NCBI GenBank assembly: GCA_964057225.1
Contig: OZ059900.1
Span: 25,311,638 to 25,375,637 of the forward strand
Length of the DNA stretch: 64,000 nt
Direction: 5' to 3'
Source of the DNA: Auanema rhodensis
Taxonomy: Eukaryota; Nematoda; Chromadorea; Rhabditida; Rhabditidae
The notes under the pieces were generated by a model. The model had not been told where the DNA came from. It saw nothing but the letters and a program-made list of their open reading frames with translations, and searched no databases. Both the position numbers and the translations under genes were made by a program. Of the stretch, positions 62,899-64,000 are shown one piece after another (position 1 is the stretch's first letter; every line of letters begins with the position of its first letter).

Positions 62899-64000
62899 AT
62901 ATTTCTCATGGGAAATACTGTGTTTTTGTATTTTTCTAGTGTTCAGCATGTAAAATGCTTCATTTTAGTATGTAACACGCTGAAATTCGTTGCATTTGAC
63001 GACTCATATGAACAAAAATCGATTTAATCAATATTAGCCATAAGGGGCGTGCCCTCAGAATATGCTAATTTCCTTAATTTTCTAACCCCTGTTTTTTTGT
63101 CGTGAAAGTGGAACTAGACGTTGTACGAACAATTTTGAGCTAGGTTTCATTGACATTGCATGAGTTTGAACACATGAAATCGTAAGTCAAAACCTTGTTT
63201 ACAGCGAAATTTCCAAAAACTGGTTTTCCAGCATAATAAAATATTTCTCATGGGAAATACTGTGTTTTTGTATTTTTCTAGTGTTCAGCATGTAAAATGC
63301 TTCATTTTAGTATGTAACACGCTGAAATTCGTTGCATTTGACGACTCATATGAACAAAAATCGATTTAATCAATATTAGCCATAAGGGGCGTGCCCTCAG
63401 AATATGCTAATTTCCTAAATTTTCTAACCCGTGTTTTTTTGTCGTGAAAGTGGAACTAGACGTTGTACGAACAATTTTGAGCTAGGTTTCATTGACATTG
63501 CATGATTTGAACACATGAAATCGTAAGTCAAAACCTTGTTTACAGCGAAATTTCCAAAAACTGGTTTTCCAGCATAATAAAATATTTCTCATGTGAAATA
63601 CAGTGTTTTTGTATTTTTTTAGTGTTCAGCATGTAAAATGCGTCATTTTAGTATGTAAAACGCTGAAATTTGTTGCATTTGACGACTCATATGAACAAAA
63701 ATCGATTTTATCAATATTAGCCATAAGGGGCGTGCCCTCAGAATATGCTAATTTCCTTAATTTTCTAACCCCTGTTTTTTTGTCGTGAAAGTGGAACTAG
63801 ACGTTGTACGAACAATTTTGAGCTAGGTTTCATTGACATTGCATGAGTTTGAACACATGAAATCGTAAGTCAAAACCTTGTTTACAGCGAAATTTCCAAA
63901 AACTGGTTTTCCAGCATAATAAAACATTTCTCAAGGGAAAAACTGTGTTTTTATATTTTTCTAGTGTTCAGCATGTGAAATGCTTTATTTTAGTATGTAA
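62899..64000 (+). repeat. Domain VI: K-A-O-R, cut by the window end
   Basis: Units start at 62899 (K), 63241 (A), 63582 (O) and 63924 (R, first 77 bases only). The HOR pattern is regular at the right edge, so the array continues. Confidence 0.92.

Larger units (their letters stand above)
1..64000 (+). repeat. Satellite DNA array, 342-bp monomer, 187 complete units
   Basis: The sequence repeats head to tail every 342 bases with no interruption. Taking each unit to start at its atatttctc (or acatttctc, atttttctc) motif, I phased 187 complete units plus a 77-bp partial unit at the right edge. The sum is exact: 187 x 342 minus 31 one-base deletions gives 63923 bases. All units point the same way. 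Neighbouring units differ by a few substitutions, and units one HOR apart are often identical by eye. Tandem satellites of this kind are known from eukaryotic centromeric and heterochromatic regions; that location is inferred here, not shown. The array continues beyond both window ends, so its true length is unknown. Confidence 0.99.

Noticed and set aside
1-64000. CRISPR array
   Set aside because: Units are 342 bp with no short repeat and unique spacer alternation; the whole unit is repeated.
1-64000. Alpha satellite or another named family
   Set aside because: The length is twice 171, but the sequence does not resemble alphoid DNA as I know it, and I cannot match it to any named family from memory.
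1-64000. Transposon or retroelement insertion in the array
   Set aside because: Every base falls into a 341- or 342-bp unit; there is no foreign segment, terminal repeat or target-site duplication.
1-64000. tRNA, rRNA or other structured RNA genes
   Set aside because: No cloverleaf arrangement or rRNA-like conserved sequence is visible; the short hairpins are too small to suggest one.
1-64000. Phased A/T tracts giving intrinsic curvature
   Set aside because: A/T runs near positions 27, 35, 66, 319 and 327 are spaced about 8 bp or irregularly, not at the helical repeat of 10-11 bp.

Overview
The whole window is one uninterrupted tandem array of an AT-rich satellite DNA. The unit is 342 bp; the reference monomer at 5472-5813 has 116 G+C, or 33.9%. 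I could phase the sequence end to end into 187 complete monomers, all on the + strand, plus a 77-bp partial unit at 63924-64000. Of these, 156 are 342 bp and 31 are 341 bp. There are no spacers, no inverted units, no transposon insertions, no RNA genes and no gene I can support. The array runs past both ends of the window. This is typical of a eukaryotic (peri)centromeric or other heterochromatic satellite block. Nothing in the sequence lets me name the species or even the kingdom, and I do not recognise the monomer as a published family.

The structure lies in the arrangement of monomer variants. Tracking linked substitutions gives a mosaic of higher-order repeats (HORs). I use working letters for the variants; they are mine, not published names. 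(I) 1-8891: a 26-monomer stretch with an A-B-C-D-E-F-G block, a diverse ten-monomer block, and a local P/Q dimer amplification. (II) 8892-17438: HOR copies of 8, 8 and 9 monomers. (III) 17439-30430: a 20-monomer HOR (6838 bp) and an almost identical second copy lacking two adjacent monomers (6154 bp). (IV) 30431-43078: blocks of 5, 11, 4, 7, 5 and 5 monomers, all starting with the same A-B pair. (V) 43079-48547: 6-mer and 10-mer blocks in which A is followed by an O-type unit instead of B. (VI) 48548-64000: a newer family (units beginning acatttctcaag) organised mainly as a five-monomer K-A-O-R-S HOR of 1709 bp, with partial and chimeric copies.

Within the monomer, substitutions crowd into roughly the first 130 bases and a few later hot spots. 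A GC-rich segment with a short inverted repeat (positions 146-157) appears unchanged in every copy. The short open reading frames of 61-69 codons on the + strand come from single-base losses of a stop codon inside the satellite and are not genes. The window's interest is in satellite evolution (register of recombination, nested duplications, chimeric monomers, a possibly constrained motif), not in a gene system; I found no such system.
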